This document shows, one piece after another, positions 17,844-26,601 of a stretch of 64,000 nt of DNA (position 1 is the first letter of the stretch; the number at the start of each line of letters is the position of its first letter). The stretch is from positions 1,302,001-1,366,000 of the forward strand of contig NZ_JACIDA010000001.1 in NCBI RefSeq assembly GCF_014196125.1, in the 5' to 3' direction. The notes under the pieces are model-generated. The model had not been told where the DNA came from and ran no database searches. It saw only the letters and a program-made list of their open reading frames with translations. A program made the translations under genes and the position numbers. Source of the stretch: Brevundimonas mediterranea. GTDB lineage: Bacteria > Pseudomonadota > Alphaproteobacteria > Caulobacterales > Caulobacteraceae.

Positions 17844-17927
17844 TCTTCGGCAAACCACTTTCCTCACGTTATAAGCGGCTTCAAGTACACGCCCCGTCCG
17901 GGGCCATAGTTCTGTGGACGCGCCCCT

Positions 17928-19028
17928 ATGCCCAAGGCCTTCATGACCCGCGGCCTGTCGATCGCCGCCCTGGCAGCCGTTGTTTTCCTGGCGAGTTGCA
18001 CCACCAAGGAGCCAGAGGCGCCCCCGCCTCCCCCGCCGCCTCCGCCGCCGGTTTCGCTGAACGAAGGCGTGGCCCAGGCGGCCTCGATCTATGTCGCCTT
18101 CCTGCGGGAAGCCGAGACCATCCAGCCCGGCGGCTTCCCGGACGCCGAATCCATCCAGGCCGCCATCCGCAAGGGCGCCTCGTATGAACCGGCCCAGCTG
18201 TCGCGCGGCCTGATCGCCTATGGCTCGATCATCGCGCTTCAATCGCCTGAGTTCGTGGCCGGGGTGCGCCAGTTCGCCGTCGATCCGGTTCAACGCCAGC
18301 AGGTGATCGCCCAGATCGTCGCCGATCCCGCCTATGCCGCCACCCTGCCGGGCGCCGACGCTGCGGCGGGCCTGATCACCGCCACCATCGGCAAGGACGC
18401 CGTTGCGATGCGCGCCATCGCCGAGGCCGTCGAGGCTGACGCCTATACGGTTCAGGAACGCAACGATCCGCGCCGTCGCTGGGCCGTCACCCATGTGCCC
18501 AACCGCGAAGTTCGTCTGGAGGGCGCCAAGACCCTGTCGGCGGCGACCATGCTGCCGTCGGGCGATGAATCCAGCCGTCTGTTCACGGCCGCCAACACCG
18601 GCCAGGGCCTGTCGGTCGAGGCGTCGCGCAAGGCGCCCCCCTATACGCCGGCCTTGACGCGATCGCTGGCCATCGCCGCCCTGGCCGCTCTCGGGGCCGC
18701 CGGTGACGAAGCCCGGGCCAATACCGACGCCCTGGTGGTCGAGACGAACAGCGAATTCTGCCTGAACATGTCCAAACTGATGCTGTTCCAGTGCCTGGCC
18801 GCCTCGCGCCCCGCCTATGAGGACATGTTCTGCCTGGGCCGCCACGTCGCACGCGACCTGGCCACCTGCACCACCCAGGCGGTGCTGACCACCTCGATCA
18901 CGGTCGGCGACCCCGAAGAGACCAGCACGCCCGCCGCTGCGGTTTCGCCGGTTTCGGTCACCCTGACGCCGACGCCCGCACCGTCGCCGACGGCCTCGCT
19001 GAACACCACGCCCTCCTCATCGCGCTAA
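17928..19028 (+). CDS. Hypothetical lipoprotein with polyproline linker
   Basis: A 366-residue protein with a lipoprotein signal (LASC lipobox, cysteine 24) and then a run of about ten prolines, probably a spacer from the membrane. The central part is helical and Ala-rich with four cysteines near residues 280-325, and the tail is Thr/Pro/Ser-rich low complexity. I recognise no enzyme motif; similar proteins seem to be found in related Caulobacterales. A strong terminator follows. Confidence 0.75.
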   Translation: MPKAFMTRGLSIAALAAVVFLASCTTKEPEAPPPPPPPPPPVSLNEGVAQAASIYVAFLREAETIQPGGFPDAESIQAAIRKGASYEPAQLSRGLIAYGSIIALQSPEFVAGVRQFAVDPVQRQQVIAQIVADPAYAATLPGADAAAGLITATIGKDAVAMRAIAEAVEADAYTVQERNDPRRRWAVTHVPNREVRLEGAKTLSAATMLPSGDESSRLFTAANTGQGLSVEASRKAPPYTPALTRSLAIAALAALGAAGDEARANTDALVVETNSEFCLNMSKLMLFQCLAASRPAYEDMFCLGRHVARDLATCTTQAVLTTSITVGDPEETSTPAAAVSPVSVTLTPTPAPSPTASLNTTPSSSR

Positions 19029-19047
19029 GCGACTTTCAGACAGACGA

Positions 19048-19085
19048 AGGCCCGCCCCGAGTGATCGGGGCGGGCCTTTTTCTTT
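19048..19085 (+). terminator. Rho-independent terminator
   Basis: A 13-bp perfect stem (AGGCCCGCCCCGA / TCGGGGCGGGCCT) with a GTGA loop is followed by TTTTTCTTT. It ends the lipoprotein transcript between two convergent units. Confidence 0.9.
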
Positions 19086-19097
19086 ACGCGGGACGGC

Positions 19098-19307
19098 CTA
19101 TTCGTAACCGTGCGCGGCCTCATTGATCACCTGGGACGGCATGGACGAGAAGTCCACGGCGATGGGTTTGGCGGTCTTGGCCTGATAGGTCCGCAGCACA
19201 TGGGTCATGCGACGGCGCACTTCGCGTTCGGCCTCGGTCCCGGCGTCGAGCGACAGGGGCGCCAGGCAGAAGTCGATAATGGCTTCGGTTTGGGTCAGCG
19301 GTTCCAT
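19098..19307 (-). CDS. Small conserved-looking protein downstream of isocitrate lyase
   Basis: A 69-residue soluble acidic protein with no recognised domain. Its ATG lies 29 bp after the isocitrate lyase stop on the same strand, with an AAGGAACCTCT ribosome-site-like stretch just upstream, so it is probably co-expressed with aceA. It contains a single cysteine and a basic helix (REVRRRMTHVLRTY). A small accessory or regulatory role in the glyoxylate bypass would be a guess only. Confidence 0.6.
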   Translation of the reverse strand: MEPLTQTEAIIDFCLAPLSLDAGTEAEREVRRRMTHVLRTYQAKTAKPIAVDFSSMPSQVINEAAHGYE

Positions 19308-19336
19308 AGAGGTTCCTTATTAAGCCTTGAGCCTGA

Positions 19337-20617
19337 TTAAGCCGCGTGGGTGAACTGGGCGGTTTCGGTCGAGTCCTTCAGCGCCGTCGTCGAGGAGGTG
19401 CCGTTGGAAATGACCGTGGCGACTTGGTCGAAGTAGCCGGTGCCGACCTCGCGCTGGTGGCGGGTGGCCGTATAGCCGGCAGCCTCGTTGGCGAACTCGC
19501 GCTGCTGCAGTTCGGAATAGGCCGCCATGCCGCGATCGCGATAGCCGTCCGCCAGCTCGAACATCGAGTTGTTCAGGGCGTGGAAGCCGGCCAGGGTCAC
19601 GAACTGGAACTTGTAGCCCATGGCCCCCAGCTCACGCTGGAACTTGGCGATGGTGGCGTCGTCCAGCTTGGCCTTCCAGTTGAAGGAGGGCGAGCAGTTG
19701 TAGGCCATCAGCTTGCCGGGGTGCTTCTTCTGCACGGCCTCGGCAAACTTCTTCGCGTCGTCCAGGTCCGGGTGCGAGGTCTCCCACCACAGCAGGTCCG
19801 CGATATTGGCGTAGGACAGGCCGCGCGCGATGCAATGATCCAGACCCGTGCCTTCCTTCAGGCGGAAGAAGCCCTCGGGCGTGCGGTTGTCGCGGTCGAT
19901 GAAGGGCTGATCGCGCTCGTCGATGTCCGAGGTGATCAGCTGGGCGCTTTCGGCGTCGGTGCGGGCGACCGTGATGGTCGGCGTGCCCATGACGTCGGCG
20001 GCCAGACGCGCGGCGACCAGATTGCGCTCATGCGCCTGGGTCGGGATCAGAACCTTGCCGCCCAGGTGGCCGCACTTCTTCTCGGACGCCAGTTGGTCTT
20101 CGAAGTGAACGCCGGCGGCGCCCGCCTCGATGAAGGCCTTCATGATCTCGAAGCTGTTCAGCGGCCCGCCGAAACCGGCCTCGGCGTCGGCGACAATGGG
20201 CGCGAACCAGTCACGCTTGGCGCCGCCCTCGGCGTGCTCGATCTGGTCAGCCCGCTGCAGGGTGCGGTTGATCCGGCGGCACAGTTCCGGCGCGGCGTTG
20301 GCCGGATACAGCGACTGGTCCGGATACATGGCGCCGGCCGTATTGGCGTCGGCCGCGACCTGCCAGCCCGACAGATAGATGGCCTTCAGGCCCGCGCGGA
20401 CCATCTGCATGGCCTGGTTGCCGGTGACGGCGCCCAGGGCGTTGATGAAGGGCTCGTCGTGCAGCAGCTGCCACAGGCGATTGGCGCCCCGCTCAGCCAG
20501 GGTGTGGGTGACCGGCACCGAGCCGCGCAGGCGCAGGACGTCTTCCGGCGTATAGGGGCGCTCAATGCCGTCGAAACGGCCGGCGGGCGAAGGAACCAGA
20601 TCGGCGAAGGTGGTCAT
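19337..20617 (-). CDS. aceA: Isocitrate lyase
   Basis: A 426-residue enzyme that splits isocitrate to succinate and glyoxylate, the first step of the glyoxylate bypass for growth on acetate or fatty acids. The catalytic loop [10 protein letters not shown] is present, with the expected upstream DAEAGFGG metal-site segment and YNCSPSFNW further on. I chose ATG 20617 (MTTFADL); the open frame continues upstream but through the regulatory region. It is divergent from a ScfR-family regulator and shares a control region with it. No malate synthase is in the window. Confidence 0.96.
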   Translation of the reverse strand: MTTFADLVPSPAGRFDGIERPYTPEDVLRLRGSVPVTHTLAERGANRLWQLLHDEPFINALGAVTGNQAMQMVRAGLKAIYLSGWQVAADANTAGAMYPDQSLYPANAAPELCRRINRTLQRADQIEHAEGGAKRDWFAPIVADAEAGFGGPLNSFEIMKAFIEAGAAGVHFEDQLASEKKCGHLGGKVLIPTQAHERNLVAARLAADVMGTPTITVARTDAESAQLITSDIDERDQPFIDRDNRTPEGFFRLKEGTGLDHCIARGLSYANIADLLWWETSHPDLDDAKKFAEAVQKKHPGKLMAYNCSPSFNWKAKLDDATIAKFQRELGAMGYKFQFVTLAGFHALNNSMFELADGYRDRGMAAYSELQQREFANEAAGYTATRHQREVGTGYFDQVATVISNGTSSTTALKDSTETAQFTHAA

Positions 20618-20681
20618 GGTCGAACTCGGTCTCTGAAGGGCGCGGCCGCAGCCGCCGTCTCGGAGACAAGAACACGCGACA

Positions 20682-20762
20682 GTCACGAATGACACAGCGC
20701 CGAAGCCCGCATTGATGTCAGTTTGTCATATCGTGACTTTGCATAGTCAGTCATAATGTGAC
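20682..20762. promoter_or_regulatory. Three palindromic operator-like sites between aceA and its divergent regulator
   Basis: Three copies of a GTCAY-spacer-RTGAC palindrome occur at 20682-20693 (GTCACGAATGAC), 20725-20737 (GTCATATCGTGAC) and 20750-20762 (GTCATAATGTGAC). The last two are spaced 25 bp apart, near 2.4 helical turns. They fill the short divergent promoter region and are the best candidates for binding by the adjacent ScfR-type regulator. Confidence 0.6.
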
Positions 20763-20773
20763 ATTCTTCGACC

Positions 20774-22204
20774 ATGGAAATCGCCGCCGATCGCAAGCTT
20801 TTTCTCGGCGCCCGGCTGAAGCGGCTGCGGCGCGACCTGGCTCTGACTCAGACGGCCATGGCGGCCGATCTGGGGGTTTCCCCCAGCTATCTCAATCACA
20901 TAGAACGCAATCAGCGCCCCGTTTCGGCTCAGCTGCTGTTGCGGCTGGCAGAGACCTATGACGTCGATCTGCGCAGCCTGAACCAGGGCGGCGCGGCGGA
21001 CGAGGCGCGGCTGGGCGAGGTTCTGGCCGACCCCCTGTTCACGGGCCTGTCCCTGCCCCGTCACGAACTGGTGCAGTTGCTGGAAGAGGCGCCGGGCGTG
21101 GCCGACGCCCTGCTGCGCCTGTATCAGGCATTCGACGACGGCCGCGCCCGTGCCCGCGCCGCCGCTGAGAACGGCGAAGGCCTGGTCGATACCAGTCCCG
21201 CCGAATGGGTGCGCGAGTACATCCAGTCGCGCGGCAACCACTTCCCCGAACTGGATCAGATGGGCGAGGCCCTGGCCGAAGCCCTGGCGGCCGAGGCGCC
21301 GGCGCACGCCGACGGGTTCGAACCCGCCGCACGCCAGCGGCTGGCGGCCAAACACGATCTGGGCGTCCGCACCCTGCCGGCCGAGGTCATGGTGGAATGG
21401 ACGAGGCGGTACGACCTGCACCGCCGCCGCCTGCTGCTGTCCGAGGCCCTGGGGCCGTCGTCGCGCGCCTTCGCCATCGCCTATCAGCTGGCCCTGGCCG
21501 AGCAGGGCCCAACCCTGAACGCCATGGTTCAGGCCACGAACGCCCCGGACGGCCCAACGCGGTCCCTGCTGAAGGTGGCCCTGACCAACACCCTCGCCGC
21601 TGCAATCCTGATGCCCTACGCCGCCTTTCAGCGCACGGCGGAGGAGACCGGTTATGATTTGGGGCGGATCCAGGCCCGGTTCGGGGTCAGCTACGAACAG
21701 GCGGCGCATCGGCTGACCACCCTGTCACGACCGACGGCGCGGGGCGTGCCCTTCTTCCTGATGCGGGTAGACCAGGCGGGCAATATCTCCAAACGCTATG
21801 CGGCCGGCGCCTTTCCCTTCTCGCGTTTCGGCGGCGCCTGCCCGCGGTGGCGGCTGCACTCGGCCTTCCGCACGCCGGGCCGGATCATCACCCAGATCAT
21901 CGAAACACCAGATGGGGGCCGCTGGTTCACCTTCGCCCGCACGGTCGAACGCCAGGGCCAGGACGGCTATGGCGACGCCCACGACCTGGCCGTCGGCCTG
22001 GGCTGCGAGCTGCGCTACGCGCCCCGGCTGGCCTATGCCCACGGCCTGGATCTGGAACGGCCCGAGGTCACCCCCATCGGCCCGGCCTGCCGCCTGTGCC
22101 ACCGCCATCCCTGCGCCGAACGCGCCGCAGCCCCGGTGGACCGGCAATTGGCCGTGGACGACTGGTCCAAGTCGGTCAGCCCCTATCCGTTCGCGGCGAT
22201 GTGA
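20774..22204 (+). CDS. ScfR-family transcriptional regulator (RamB-like), probable regulator of aceA
   Basis: A 476-residue protein with an N-terminal XRE helix-turn-helix (residues about 10-65, SPSYLNHIERNQRPVS), a central IrrE/ImmA-like zinc-peptidase-fold region and a C-terminal domain with conserved cysteines (CRLCHRHPC). This is the architecture of short-chain fatty acyl-CoA regulators such as RamB, PccR and MccR, which sense acyl-CoA state. Divergence from aceA implies control of the glyoxylate bypass. It is a clear paralogue of the regulator next to pccB. Confidence 0.88.
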   Translation: MEIAADRKLFLGARLKRLRRDLALTQTAMAADLGVSPSYLNHIERNQRPVSAQLLLRLAETYDVDLRSLNQGGAADEARLGEVLADPLFTGLSLPRHELVQLLEEAPGVADALLRLYQAFDDGRARARAAAENGEGLVDTSPAEWVREYIQSRGNHFPELDQMGEALAEALAAEAPAHADGFEPAARQRLAAKHDLGVRTLPAEVMVEWTRRYDLHRRRLLLSEALGPSSRAFAIAYQLALAEQGPTLNAMVQATNAPDGPTRSLLKVALTNTLAAAILMPYAAFQRTAEETGYDLGRIQARFGVSYEQAAHRLTTLSRPTARGVPFFLMRVDQAGNISKRYAAGAFPFSRFGGACPRWRLHSAFRTPGRIITQIIETPDGGRWFTFARTVERQGQDGYGDAHDLAVGLGCELRYAPRLAYAHGLDLERPEVTPIGPACRLCHRHPCAERAAAPVDRQLAVDDWSKSVSPYPFAAM

Positions 22205-22206
22205 GT

Positions 22207-22228
22207 TCACAGCTACTCATAGTTGTGA
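22207..22228. promoter_or_regulatory. Inverted repeat upstream of toxin-antitoxin pair
   Basis: TCACAGCT and AGTTGTGA form an 8-bp inverted repeat with one mismatch around a 6-bp spacer, ending 13 bases before the antitoxin ATG. Position and symmetry fit an autoregulatory operator of a toxin-antitoxin operon. Confidence 0.4.
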
Positions 22229-22240
22229 CATGATGAGCTG

Positions 22241-22588
22241 ATGGCCGACTACGTCCTGACCCTTCCCCTGACCGACGAAGCGCTTGAGCGGCTCAAGACC
22301 GCTGCGCGCGCAGCAAGCATGGAACCGGAGGCTTATGCCGTCGCGATTCTCGACAAGGCGCTCGCGAGCGGGCGTGACGACGCCGCCGGCGACTTCGAAG
22401 TTCGAGAGAAAGACGCCGCCTTCGTCGTGGACAACCCAGAGCCTTGGCCTCCGACCACGCCTTACGACACCACCGAGGCCAAACGTCGGCTGGCTGAGTA
22501 CGACCGCACCGGCAAGTTCATTGAGTTCGAGGACTGGGCGGCGGATTTCGAGGCTGAGATCGAGGCCATGTTGAAGGCCAAGGCTTGA
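22241..22588 (+). CDS. Ribbon-helix-helix antitoxin (ParD-like)
   Basis: A 115-residue protein whose N-terminal 45 residues fit a ribbon-helix-helix DNA-binding fold (YVLTLPLTDEALERLKTAAR). The acidic C-terminal half (EFEDWAADFEAEIEAML) is likely the toxin-neutralising segment. Its stop overlaps the TTG start of the following toxin gene. RHH antitoxins normally repress their own operon. Confidence 0.75.
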   Translation: MADYVLTLPLTDEALERLKTAARAASMEPEAYAVAILDKALASGRDDAAGDFEVREKDAAFVVDNPEPWPPTTPYDTTEAKRRLAEYDRTGKFIEFEDWAADFEAEIEAMLKAKA

Positions 22589-22857
22589 AGATACGGCTGT
22601 CGCTCGATGCGATTCAGGATCGCCGACGGGTCATCGGCTTTCTGCGGGGCGTCAATCCAAACGCCGCCCGACGAGCCGGCCATATCATCACCCGGTCCAT
22701 AGGCCGGCTGGCGGAGACCCCGATGATCGGGATCGACTTGGACGGGTTGCGCCATCTCTACATCCCCTTCGGCGCCAGCGGCTACGTGGTCCAGTACCGC
22801 GTCGATGCGGACGTCGTCGTGGTCGCCCGCATCTTCCACGCTCGCGAAGAGCGCTGA
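22585..22857 (+). CDS. RelE/ParE-family toxin
   Basis: A 90-residue protein beginning with TTG at 22585, overlapping the antitoxin stop by 4 bp (TTGA). The sequence follows the ParE/RelE fold: an N-terminal strand, two helices with RRVIGFLRGVNPNAARR, then strands including LRHLYIPFGASGYVVQYRV and a final VVVARIFHAREER. The terminal IxHxR-like motif is characteristic of ParE toxins, many of which inhibit gyrase. With the preceding gene it forms a complete type II pair. Confidence 0.82.
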   Translation: MKIRLSLDAIQDRRRVIGFLRGVNPNAARRAGHIITRSIGRLAETPMIGIDLDGLRHLYIPFGASGYVVQYRVDADVVVVARIFHAREER

Positions 22858-22861
22858 GGCC

Positions 22862-23692
22862 TCAGTGGCTCAGCAGCAGCCAGGATTGGCTGCGGTTCAG
22901 CAGGGCCTGGGTGACGCCGCCCAGAACCCATTCCCGCATCCGCGAATGGCCCCAGGCGCCGGAGACGATCAGATTGGCGCCGGTCTGTTCGACCAGGGCC
23001 AGGATGCGATCGCCGGCGGGGCGTTCGTCGCGCACCTTGGCTTCGCTTTCGGCGATGACGTCGTGGCGTCGCAGCCAGGCGGCGACATCGGCGACGCGGG
23101 CGGCCGCAGCGGCGGCGTCTGCCGAGGCGCAGATCTCGACGACCTTGACCTCACGCGCCTGTTTCAACAGCGGAAGAGCCGCCTGGACGGCCCGCTGGGC
23201 CTCGCGCCCTTCCTTCCACGCCACCAGGACGACCCCGTCGACCGGCGCGGCCTGGGCGTGAGGCGGGGCGACCAAGACCGGCCGGCCGATATTCATGATC
23301 AGGTCGCCCGCGTCCGGCGCGCGATAGGGCAGACGCCCCGCATCACGCCCCACCAGGATCAGGTCGGCCGCCCGCGCGTGGTGCGAGACGCAGGAGGCGG
23401 GATAGCCGGTCTCGGCCCGCCACTCGTGCGCAATGCCGGTGTCCTTCATCGCTTCGAGGAACCGGGTCTTGGCGGCGGACAGTTCGCCGTCCGCCTGGTC
23501 CCGCCTCAGGGCCAGGATTTCGCCGGCCATGCCGCCGGCGACATAGGCGTCCACCAGGGGCGGCTCGGGCTCGCTGACGGATATGCCGATCAGGGTCGCA
23601 TCATAGATGGCGGCGAGATCGCGCGCGAAACCGATCCGCGCGACGTTGTCGGCCTCGTCGTCCACATAGACCATCAGGCTCGCATAGGTCAT
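22862..23692 (-). CDS. Universal stress protein with two UspA domains
   Basis: A 276-residue protein built from two UspA-like halves (about 1-145 and 150-276). The second half carries an ATP-binding-like G-x(2)-G-x(9)-G pattern in SGAWGHSRMREWVLGGVTQALL. Such tandem UspA proteins act in stress and energy limitation, often binding ATP. It converges on the toxin gene with only 4 bp between. No regulator is adjacent. Confidence 0.88.
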   Translation of the reverse strand: MTYASLMVYVDDEADNVARIGFARDLAAIYDATLIGISVSEPEPPLVDAYVAGGMAGEILALRRDQADGELSAAKTRFLEAMKDTGIAHEWRAETGYPASCVSHHARAADLILVGRDAGRLPYRAPDAGDLIMNIGRPVLVAPPHAQAAPVDGVVLVAWKEGREAQRAVQAALPLLKQAREVKVVEICASADAAAAAARVADVAAWLRRHDVIAESEAKVRDERPAGDRILALVEQTGANLIVSGAWGHSRMREWVLGGVTQALLNRSQSWLLLSH

Positions 23693-23764
23693 GGCGATGC
23701 TCCTTGTTGCCGGAGCCTGGATGCGCCCTTCGGCGCCCGCCCGCCTTGATCCGCATCAAAGCCG

Positions 23765-25213
23765 TCAGGTCAGGATCACACGGCCGTTTTCGAGACGGAA
23801 AGCGACGCCGGTGCGCTGGAACAGGCGGGCGATGACGGCGGAAGGATTGGCGACGCCCTGGTCCAACATGGTCGAAATGTCGTTGGCCAGGGTGGGGTCG
23901 CGCGACAGACGCGTCAGGGCGCCCAGCCACTCGTCGCGGCTGAGGACGCCGTCGTCGTTGTCGCTGCGTTGGAAATCGGCGACCACGTCGAAGAAGTCGC
24001 CCCCGCCCGCGCGTCGCTCCGCCCCTTCGATGACCAGGCCCCAGACGGCGCCGCAGGCGTAATAGGCGCGGTTGTCGCCCCGGTCGCCGGCCGAGGCCAC
24101 GGGCTTGCCGGCCGCCAGGGTGACGCAGTCGTCCACCTCGCGCTGCAGCTCGGCCCGGTCGTCATAGGCGGGATCCATGGCCTTCAGGGCGCGCACCGCC
24201 ATCAGGTCGGCCCCGCCCTCGGTGATCCAGGCCTCTCGGGCGTACTGGTACCTCAGCCCCTGCGAGCCCAGCCAGAAATGCGCCGCCTCATGGCCGATGA
24301 ACCAGTGGGCGCGGGCCAGGGCCTGGGCGTCGGGGTCCAGCACCCCCTCCCCTTCGAAATTCATCGAGATCAGGCCCGGCAGGACGCTGCCCCCCATGCT
24401 GGACAAGGCCTTGGTCGGGCCGGTCCAGCTGACCATCAGGGTCGGCGCCTCGCCCTGAGCCCGACCCAGACGTTGGGTGTAATAGGCCATGACACGGGGC
24501 GTAAAACCGGCGAGTTCGTCACCCAGCCAGCGCGGCAAACCGGGGTCGATGACCGTAGTCACGCCGTCCCCTTGGCGCGTGGTGGCGTCGCCGAACAGGA
24601 CATAGGTCTGGGCGTCAACGGCCGTGACCTTGGGCGCGCGCTCGCCCTTGAACAGGACGGGGCCGGCGCGGTCACGCCAGGTCACGCTAGCCGGGCCGCC
24701 GGGCACATCGACGCCGTTCAGGTCGCGCGGCAGGGCGCGGGCGGCGGCGGCCGAGTCCAGCGGGATGACGTCGAACTGACCGGAAAACAGCGCCACCGTC
24801 CCGTCCGAGAACACCAGGGCCGGATCATATTCAGCCTCCAGATCGCCGGGGCGCGGCGTCATGGCGATGCGGACATTGCGCGGCACAGGGCCGCCGTCGG
24901 TCGAACGCAGCACATCGTAATCGCCGATCCGCTCCAGCACGACGCCCGGCGTCTCCACCCGCCACCAGGCCGGCCGCCACGGCTGGCGGCTCTCGCGCAG
25001 CAGGGCCGAGCGGAAGAAGGCCCAGGCCGGGGCGTCACGATCCAGCACATACTCCGCCGTCCAGCGATCGCCGTTGCGTTCGACCGCCACGTCGACGCGG
25101 CCATCGCCGGCCATGCTCGGGTCTTGCGACGCGACGACGGCGGGCGAAGCGCAGGCCGCAACGGTCGAAAAGCCGACAAGGGCGGCGCATATGAGGGCCG
25201 TCTTCAGACGCAT
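23765..25213 (-). CDS. Secreted M1-like metallopeptidase-family protein with EF-hand-like loop
   Basis: A 482-residue protein with a signal peptide that may be a lipoprotein signal (VAAC near residue 20). The zinc motif HEAAH (in WFIGHEAAHFWLG) is followed about 20 residues later by ITEGGAD, the layout of gluzincins. Near residue 420 is an EF-hand-like loop, DNDDGVLSRDEW. The start at 25213 follows GGAG with good spacing. Similar proteins in Caulobacterales are mostly annotated as hypothetical; peptidase activity is probable but not assured. Confidence 0.7.
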   Translation of the reverse strand: MRLKTALICAALVGFSTVAACASPAVVASQDPSMAGDGRVDVAVERNGDRWTAEYVLDRDAPAWAFFRSALLRESRQPWRPAWWRVETPGVVLERIGDYDVLRSTDGGPVPRNVRIAMTPRPGDLEAEYDPALVFSDGTVALFSGQFDVIPLDSAAAARALPRDLNGVDVPGGPASVTWRDRAGPVLFKGERAPKVTAVDAQTYVLFGDATTRQGDGVTTVIDPGLPRWLGDELAGFTPRVMAYYTQRLGRAQGEAPTLMVSWTGPTKALSSMGGSVLPGLISMNFEGEGVLDPDAQALARAHWFIGHEAAHFWLGSQGLRYQYAREAWITEGGADLMAVRALKAMDPAYDDRAELQREVDDCVTLAAGKPVASAGDRGDNRAYYACGAVWGLVIEGAERRAGGGDFFDVVADFQRSDNDDGVLSRDEWLGALTRLSRDPTLANDISTMLDQGVANPSAVIARLFQRTGVAFRLENGRVILT

Positions 25214-25278
25214 GAAGTTCTCCAACAGGTCAGGCCTGCGATAGCGAGGGCCGGCGACGGCGTCACCTTAAGCCTTCG

Positions 25279-26304
25279 TCATACGTGGGCCGCGTCCAGA
25301 GCGCGTCCGGCCGCCGCCAGTTCCCCGGCCATGACGGCCTTGAGCCGCTCGGGCGCCAGGATCATGGCCTGTTCGCCCCAGGTGAACAGGTGCCAGGCCA
25401 GTTCGCGCATGCCCGAGGCGCGGAACCGCACGATGACGGCGCCGTCCGCCTGATCCTCGAACGACTGGGTCGGGTGCCAGCGCCAGCTCTTCGCCTCGGC
25501 CGCACCCTCGGGGGCGATGCGCACCACCACATCCTCGATCTCGTCCTGATAGATGCCGAAGGACTGGCTGGCGAAGACGCCCAGGTCGAAATCGGCGGGC
25601 GGAACCGCCACCCCGTCCTGCGGGGCGACGCTGCTCATCCGGTCCAGGCGGAAGGTCTGGATACGACCGGTCTCGCGGTCGGCGGCGACCAGATAGTTGG
25701 CGCGGCCGAACATGACCCCGCACGGGGCGACGCTGCGCCGGCGCGGCTCGGCGCCCGGCCGGGAATAGGTGAAGCCCAGCGGCTGCTGCGCCAGCACCGC
25801 TCCGCGAATGGCGGTCAACAACCCCTCGTCCGCCGAGGGGCGAGGGCCGGCCTGGACGGCGATGGTCTCGGCCCGAACCAAGGCCTCCAGATCCGGCGCC
25901 ATCCGGTTCAGTGTGGTGGACCGCATGGCCGCCTTCAACTTGCGCTCCAGCGCCTCCAGCGCCGCCGCACGGGCCGGCTCGCCCGCCGCGCGCAGGGCCG
26001 AGGCCGCCTTGGCCAGTTCCAGCATCTCGGTCGCCGTCGGCGCCTGTTCGAAGGCCGACAGGCCGCCGCGAATACGCCAGCGTTTCGACGGCGGATCCGA
26101 CACCTCCTCCACCTGGGGGAACAGCATGAGGACGGCGTCGCGCATGCGCTCGGCGGTGCGGCGGGCGACGCGCATGTCGCGCGCCATCTCGTCGATGGTC
26201 AGACCTTCGGCGCTGGCGGCCATACGCCGCGCCAGGTCGATCACCATGGCCGCCTTGTCGTGTCTCACCGTCGCTCCTGAATGATACGTCCGTTTCTGAC
26301 GCAT
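25279..26304 (-). CDS. WYL-domain transcriptional regulator
   Basis: A 341-residue protein with an N-terminal winged helix (TIDEMARDMRVARRTAERMRDAV) and a C-terminal WYL domain, in which the usual WYL triad region reads RANYLVAADRETGRIQTFRLDRM. WYL regulators bind a ligand, often single-stranded DNA or a nucleotide, and control DNA repair, defence or metabolism. It is divergent from a 74-residue gene with a 56-bp gap, so that small gene may be its target. No defence genes are adjacent. Confidence 0.85.
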   Translation of the reverse strand: MRQKRTYHSGATVRHDKAAMVIDLARRMAASAEGLTIDEMARDMRVARRTAERMRDAVLMLFPQVEEVSDPPSKRWRIRGGLSAFEQAPTATEMLELAKAASALRAAGEPARAAALEALERKLKAAMRSTTLNRMAPDLEALVRAETIAVQAGPRPSADEGLLTAIRGAVLAQQPLGFTYSRPGAEPRRRSVAPCGVMFGRANYLVAADRETGRIQTFRLDRMSSVAPQDGVAVPPADFDLGVFASQSFGIYQDEIEDVVVRIAPEGAAEAKSWRWHPTQSFEDQADGAVIVRFRASGMRELAWHLFTWGEQAMILAPERLKAVMAGELAAAGRALDAAHV

Positions 26305-26360
26305 CAGTGCGCCATAACACCATCATCGACAAGAGGCCGACCGCTTCAGGAGATCATCAA

Positions 26361-26585
26361 ATGGCTCGCTTCCAACCGAACACCGCCGTCAACGCCAACC
26401 GCTATCTGATCGTGCCGTGCGAGGCCGACGGCTCGTCGGACCTGGCCGTCATCTGGGATCGGCTGGAGGAACAGGTGGTGGACGTCATCTCCGCCGCCGC
26501 CATCGCCCGCTATTCGGACGAAGACGCCCTGTGGGACGAGGCGCGATCGGACCCGGCGGAAACGCCCTGGCTGATGGCGGCCTGA
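26361..26585 (+). CDS. Small hypothetical protein divergent from the WYL regulator
   Basis: A 74-residue acidic protein starting at ATG 26361 with AGGAG correctly spaced upstream. It begins MARFQPNTAVNANRYLIV and carries a run of acidic residues near the C terminus. I recognise no domain. Its divergent promoter is shared with the WYL regulator. Confidence 0.65.
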   Translation: MARFQPNTAVNANRYLIVPCEADGSSDLAVIWDRLEEQVVDVISAAAIARYSDEDALWDEARSDPAETPWLMAA

Positions 26586-26601
26586 ACGCGGCCTCTAGGG
26601 T

